Assembly: GCF_009913435.1 (NCBI RefSeq)
Contig: NZ_CP047895.1
Location: forward strand, 62,001-126,000
Length of the DNA: 64,000 nucleotides
Source of the DNA: Sphingomonas changnyeongensis
GTDB lineage: Bacteria; Pseudomonadota; Alphaproteobacteria; Sphingomonadales; Sphingomonadaceae
Direction: 5' to 3'
Made by a program: the position numbers and the translations under genes. Of the stretch, positions 60,970 to 64,000 are shown in pieces (position 1 is the first letter of the stretch; each line of letters begins with the position of its first letter). The notes below the pieces were generated by a model. It saw only the letters and a list, made by a program, of their open reading frames with translations, was not told the DNA's origin and searched no databases.

Positions 60970-61761
60970 TCAGGCCGCTGCGTCATCGCCCCCGGGTTGG
61001 GCATCGACGGCCGGGCGCGCGCGGCTGCGGCGGCGCTCGGTGAACCAGATCGCGATCAGCGCCAGTTCGTAGAGCAGCACCAGCGGCACCGCGAGCAGCA
61101 GCTGCGACAGCACATCGGGCGGGGTCAGCACGGCGGCGATGACAAAGGCGATCACGATCGCATAACGCCGCCCGGCGACCAGCTGGGCACGGGTGACGAT
61201 GCCGGCGCGCTCCAGGAGCATCAGCAGCACCGGGGTCAGAAACGCGACGCCGAAGCCGAAGATGAACTTGGTGACGAACGACAGGTAATTGCCGACCCCC
61301 GGCAGTGCTTCCTGCTGGATGCCGCCGACATCGCCCTGAAAGCCGAGCAGAAAACGCAGCGCGACCGGCATCGCCACATAATAAGCCAGCGCCGCGCCGG
61401 CGGTGAACAGCACCGGCGTCATCATCAGGAACGGCAGCAGGGCCCGTTTTTCCTGCCGGTACAGACCCGGCGCGACGAACGCCCAGAGCTGCGTCGCCAT
61501 CACCGGAAAGGCGACCATGATGGCGGCAAAGAACGCGACCTTCAGATTGACGAAAAACGCCTCGAACACATCGGTATAGATAATCTTGCCCTGCCCCGCC
61601 GCGATCAGCGGCTGGACGAGAAACGCAAAGATCGGCTCGGCAAAATAGAGGCACGCGAAAAACGCGCCACCAAGCGCGGCGATCGACCAGAGCAGCCGGC
61701 GGCGCAGCTCGATCAGATGGTCGAGCAGGGGCGCGCGGCGTTCATCGATGTCGCCGATCAT
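60970..61761 (-). CDS. tatC: Sec-independent protein translocase subunit TatC
   Basis: The twin-arginine receptor core, 263 residues with six membrane helices. Signatures: PLLDHLIELRRRLLWSIAAL at the N-terminus, FAPGLYRQEKRALLPFL-type loop (here VAPGLYRQEKRALLPF) and FGFGVAFLTPVLLMLL. The C-terminal tail is Arg-rich. ATGA overlap with tatB. It converges on the sRNA candidate. Confidence 0.96.
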   Translation of the reverse strand: MIGDIDERRAPLLDHLIELRRRLLWSIAALGGAFFACLYFAEPIFAFLVQPLIAAGQGKIIYTDVFEAFFVNLKVAFFAAIMVAFPVMATQLWAFVAPGLYRQEKRALLPFLMMTPVLFTAGAALAYYVAMPVALRFLLGFQGDVGGIQQEALPGVGNYLSFVTKFIFGFGVAFLTPVLLMLLERAGIVTRAQLVAGRRYAIVIAFVIAAVLTPPDVLSQLLLAVPLVLLYELALIAIWFTERRRSRARPAVDAQPGGDDAAA

Positions 61762-62138
61762 CGCGCCTCTCCCCCGCCCGCCGGCTTGTCGTCCATCGGC
61801 GGCGGCAGCGGCGTCATCTCCGGCGCGGCGTCGGGCGCGGCATCACCGGCACCAGGGGCATCGGTCGCGTCGGGCAGAACCGGCGACGCAACGGGCGGCA
61901 CGGGCGGGTGTTCGCGCATGATGCGGGCATTTTCCTCCGCCCATTTGCGCTGCATTTCCTCCAGCTCGGCCTCGCGCACCATTGCGTCGAAGCCCGAGCG
62001 GAAATGGCGGGCCGCGCCGCGCACCTTCGCCACCCAATGGCCGAGCACGCGCATCGCGCGCGGCAGATCCTTGGGACCGATCACCACCAGGGCGACGATC
62101 GCGCACAACAGCAATTCCTGGGGGGCGATATCGAACAT
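61758..62138 (-). CDS. tatB: Sec-independent protein translocase subunit TatB
   Basis: 126 residues: MFDIAPQELLLCAIVALVVI membrane helix, GPKDLPRAMRVLGHWVAKVRG amphipathic helix in two parts, then a Pro/Ala-rich tail. The FDI start and PxxLPxxxRxxG pattern separate TatB from TatA. It is coupled to tatC but 42 kb from tatA (19843-20100), where it would normally follow. Confidence 0.94.
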   Translation of the reverse strand: MFDIAPQELLLCAIVALVVIGPKDLPRAMRVLGHWVAKVRGAARHFRSGFDAMVREAELEEMQRKWAEENARIMREHPPVPPVASPVLPDATDAPGAGDAAPDAAPEMTPLPPPMDDKPAGGGEAR

Positions 62139-62159
62139 CAGGGCGCCCGCTTAGAGCAT

Positions 62160-62194
62160 TTTGGCGGCGGGGAAAATCGCCCCCTGCCGCCAAA
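62160..62194 (-). other. Strong hairpin in the tatB leader
   Basis: tttggcggc (62160-62168) pairs with gccgccaaa (62186-62194), extended by GGGG/CCCC with a two-base bulge. It lies 22 bases upstream of tatB with no minus-strand gene before it, so it is not an obvious terminator. Role unknown. Confidence 0.5.
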
Positions 62195-62232
62195 TCGCCG
62201 GAGGGGGAGCCCAAGCGCCGGCATGCCCCGCC

Positions 62233-62260
62233 CTTGAACGCGGCCGATGCCCGCCTAAAT
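62233..62260 (+). promoter_or_regulatory. RpoH-type heat-shock promoter of hsp20
   Basis: CTTGAA (62233-62238) and CCTAAAT (62254-62260) are separated by 15 bases, close to the sigma-32 consensus. The leader to hsp20 would be about 95 bases, a normal length for a ROSE-bearing transcript. Confidence 0.55.
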
Positions 62261-62336
62261 CCTGTGCTGTCCGGCCGCCACATCCGGGGCCGGACAGAAA
62301 ACGCAATCGGCGTCGCCACTTATGGGGCGCCACCAG

Positions 62337-62363
62337 ATCATTTTGCTCATCGGAGGATATGAT
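62337..62363 (+). promoter_or_regulatory. ROSE-type RNA thermometer before hsp20
   Basis: A 27-base hairpin ends exactly at the start codon. Outer pairs are AUCAU/AUGAU. The UUGCU motif (62343-62347) lies opposite the GGAGGA ribosome site (62352-62357), with G62345 bulged and C46-U47-C48 paired to G53-A54-G55. UUGCU facing the ribosome site with a bulged G is the ROSE signature. Heat would melt it and expose the site. A second hairpin precedes it near 62310-62330. Confidence 0.72.
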
Positions 62364-62825
62364 ATGCGCAGTTTCGACCTGACCCCCTATCGCCGCTCCA
62401 TGGTCGGTTTCGACCGGCTGTTCGACCTGCTGGAAAACAGCACCCGCGCCGCGTCCGCCGGGGACAATTTCCCCCCTTTTGATCTCGAGCGGCTGGCCGA
62501 GGACCGGTACCGGATCACGCTCGCCGTTGCCGGGTTCAAGGCCGAGGAAATCGACATCACCGCGCAGCAGAATCTGCTGCTCGTCACCGGCAAGAAGGAT
62601 CAGAGCCCCGACCGCTCGCGCTTCCTGCATTCCGGGATCGCGACGCGCAGCTTTGAACGGCGCTTCGAACTGGCCGATTTCGTCCGCGTCGAGGCGGCGG
62701 CCCTGGCCGACGGGCTGCTGACGATCGATCTGGTGCGCGAAGTGCCCGAAGCGATGAAGCCGCAGAAGATCGCGATCACCCGCGACACCCCGGCCCCGGT
62801 GATCGAGCAGCGCGACGCCGCCTGA
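62364..62825 (+). CDS. Hsp20/alpha-crystallin small heat-shock protein
   Basis: 153 residues, IbpA class. N-terminal LTPYRRSMVGFDRLFDLLEN, alpha-crystallin domain YRITLAVAGFKAEEIDITAQ to FELADFVRVEAAALADGLL, C-terminal anchor near KIAI. It holds unfolded proteins during heat stress. The ATG at 62364 has GGAGGA upstream, inside the thermometer. Transcription probably by RpoH, with translation gated by temperature. Confidence 0.94.
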   Translation: MRSFDLTPYRRSMVGFDRLFDLLENSTRAASAGDNFPPFDLERLAEDRYRITLAVAGFKAEEIDITAQQNLLLVTGKKDQSPDRSRFLHSGIATRSFERRFELADFVRVEAAALADGLLTIDLVREVPEAMKPQKIAITRDTPAPVIEQRDAA

Positions 62826-62852
62826 CCGGAGTCGCCACCCCCGGATATTGAG

Positions 62853-62882
62853 CGGGCGCCCCGGCAACGGGGCGCCCGTTTT
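62853..62882 (+). terminator. Intrinsic terminator of hsp20
   Basis: cgggcgccccg and cggggcgcccg form 11 perfect pairs with a GCAA tetraloop, followed by TTTT at 62879-62882. Confidence 0.88.
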
Positions 62883-62896
62883 GCATCTCGCGTCGA

Positions 62897-63259
62897 TCAG
62901 TGCGCGCTTTGCAGCGGTGACCTTGTGAGCATCCGGTTGCGTTCAAAGGCAAGCGTCGGGTCGATCGGTCCGTCAAACTCGACGCCGATGCGCTGCCCGT
63001 CGCCCCAGCGGACATGGGCGGTCACAGCGCCGATGCCGGGAATGTCGATATCGACCAGATCGCCGGTGCGCGGCGGATAGGCGCATTCGCCCATCAGGCC
63101 ATGGGCGGAAATGTTGCGCACCGTGATGCGCATCCGGTTGCGCGACCCGGCCCGGGCGATGGTGCCGACCAGCAGGCACGCATAGCGCCTTTCCCTGAGA
63201 TTGGGGCCGATGCCGTCATCGAGCCCACCCACCATGTCGCGCAAGGGTTCGTTTCGCAT
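62897..63259 (-). CDS. PilZ-domain protein
   Basis: 120 residues, a stand-alone PilZ domain that would bind cyclic di-GMP. The two ligand motifs are LRERRYA (RxxxR type) near residue 23 and VRNISAHGLMGE (N-x-S-x-x-G). VRWGDGQRIGVEF is the usual strand before the end. ATG at 63259. The target process is unknown; there is no adjacent effector. Confidence 0.85.
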   Translation of the reverse strand: MRNEPLRDMVGGLDDGIGPNLRERRYACLLVGTIARAGSRNRMRITVRNISAHGLMGECAYPPRTGDLVDIDIPGIGAVTAHVRWGDGQRIGVEFDGPIDPTLAFERNRMLTRSPLQSAH

Positions 63260-63321
63260 GGCGCACGCCTAGCGCGCGCCCCGTAAAGGCAGGGTAAAGA
63301 CCGCGTTCAGGATATTCCGCC

Positions 63322-63349
63322 GTGCCGGCCGCCGCGTGGCGGCCGGCAC
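63322..63349 (-). terminator. Hairpin downstream of pyrG
   Basis: gtgccggccgcc and ggcggccggcac form 12 perfect pairs around a 4-base loop, 18 bases beyond the pyrG stop on the minus strand. No T run. Confidence 0.65.
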
Positions 63350-63367
63350 CGGCCGGACCGGCTGGGA

Positions 63368-64000
63368 TCAGACCAGCCGGCTCTGCTTGACCGCGGCCGA
63401 CACGAAGCTGCGGAACAGCGGATGCGGGTCGAACGGCTTGGATTTGAGTTCGGGGTGGAACTGCACGCCGACAAACCAGGGATGGTCGGGCCGCTCGACA
63501 ATCTCGGGCAGCTGCCCGTCGGGGCTGAGGCCGCTGAACATCAGTCCGCCCGTCTCCAGCAGCGGCCGGTAATGGACATTGACCTCATAGCGGTGGCGGT
63601 GGCGCTCGCTGATCTCGGTCGCGCCATAGATGGACGACACGACGCTGTTGTGCGCGAGCACCGCCTTATAGGCGCCCAGCCGCATCGTCCCGCCCAGATC
63701 GCCATCGGCCTCGCGCCGCTGAAGCCCCTCGGCGGTCATCCATTCGGTGATCAGGCCGACCACCGGCTCCTCGGTCGGGCCGAATTCGGTCGTCGAGGCA
63801 TTGGCCAGCCCGCCCAGATTGCGCGCGCCCTCGATACAGGCCATCTGCATGCCAAGGCAGATGCCGAAAAACGGCACGCCGCGTTCGCGCGCAAAGCGCA
63901 CCGCCGCGATCTTGCCTTCGGACCCGCGCTCGCCAAAGCCGCCGGGCACGAGGATGCCGTGCATCGGCTCCAGCGTCGCGGCCACCTGCTCGGCGTCATT
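63368..64000 (-). CDS. pyrG: CTP synthase (3' part, glutaminase domain)
   Basis: The C-terminal glutamine amidotransferase domain of the enzyme that makes CTP from UTP. Visible: oxyanion loop [16 protein letters not shown], nucleophile Cys in [37 protein letters not shown] and the His-Glu of [13 protein letters not shown]. The gene continues beyond the right edge, so the synthetase half is not seen. Confidence 0.95.
   Translation of the reverse strand, partial: NDAEQVAATLEPMHGILVPGGFGERGSEGKIAAVRFARERGVPFFGICLGMQMACIEGARNLGGLANASTTEFGPTEEPVVGLITEWMTAEGLQRREADGDLGGTMRLGAYKAVLAHNSVVSSIYGATEISERHRHRYEVNVHYRPLLETGGLMFSGLSPDGQLPEIVERPDHPWFVGVQFHPELKSKPFDPHPLFRSFVSAAVKQSRLV

Noticed and set aside
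61758..62138. A second TatA
   Set aside because: The MFDI start and GPKDLPRAMR pattern with a long tail indicate TatB, and it is coupled to tatC.

Overview
The window is GC-rich chromosomal DNA, densely coding, from an alphaproteobacterium. It is most likely a member of the Sphingomonadales. The evidence is the PhyR-NepR-EcfG general stress response with a PhyP-like pseudo-kinase, a DUF2842 gene, a type 2 argC, a ferritin-like DUF455 gene, and the gene orders acpP-fabF-mltG, nagZ-scpA-scpB-tatA and glnE-prxQ-DUF455-M23. No insertion sequence, prophage block or CRISPR array was seen.

Layout. 0-4 kb: a two-domain tail-collar protein, a leucyl aminopeptidase, a MarR-type regulator and argC. 4-7.6 kb: acpP-fabF-mltG diverging from fthC-DUF2842. 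7.6-19.2 kb: tRNA-Asp, glpK, a peroxidase, dnaE, two exported proteins, lipB, a membrane protein, and a GNAT/RidA/LolDC group. 19.2-28.2 kb: a 600-base non-coding stretch, nagZ-scpA-scpB-tatA, argS, dgt and two SPOR proteins, with a palindromic repeat between argS and dgt. 28.3-46.9 kb: the complete dcw cluster on the minus strand (mraZ, rsmH, ftsL, ftsI, murE, murF, mraY, murD, ftsW, murG, murC, murB, ddl, ftsQ, ftsA, ftsZ), mostly with ATGA or GTGA stop/start overlaps. 47-56.7 kb: cysK, a DNA-deoxyinosine glycosylase, purL, erpA, an M23 peptidase, DUF455, prxQ and glnE. 57-61 kb: a general stress response island, ecfG and phyR on the minus strand, nepR and phyP on the plus strand, and a probable stress-sigma-dependent small RNA. 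61-64 kb: tatB-tatC separated from tatA, an hsp20 gene with an RNA thermometer, a PilZ protein and the 3' part of pyrG.

The strongest non-coding signals are the GsrN-like sRNA candidate at about 60832-60935 (EcfG-type promoter, two C-rich hairpin loops, terminator), a ROSE-type thermometer before hsp20, four MraZ-type boxes at 10-base spacing overlapping the dcw promoter, and paired GANTC sites before ftsZ.

A warning on the sequence itself: at least eleven runs of 4-6 G or C appear to be one base short. Each breaks a conserved gene (tail-collar gene, aminopeptidase, argC, scpA, murB, murC, murG twice, ftsW, murD, murF). Restoring one base per run gives full-length family proteins. Because most of these genes are essential, sequencing error is much more likely than gene decay. 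These genes are annotated here at full span with the break noted.
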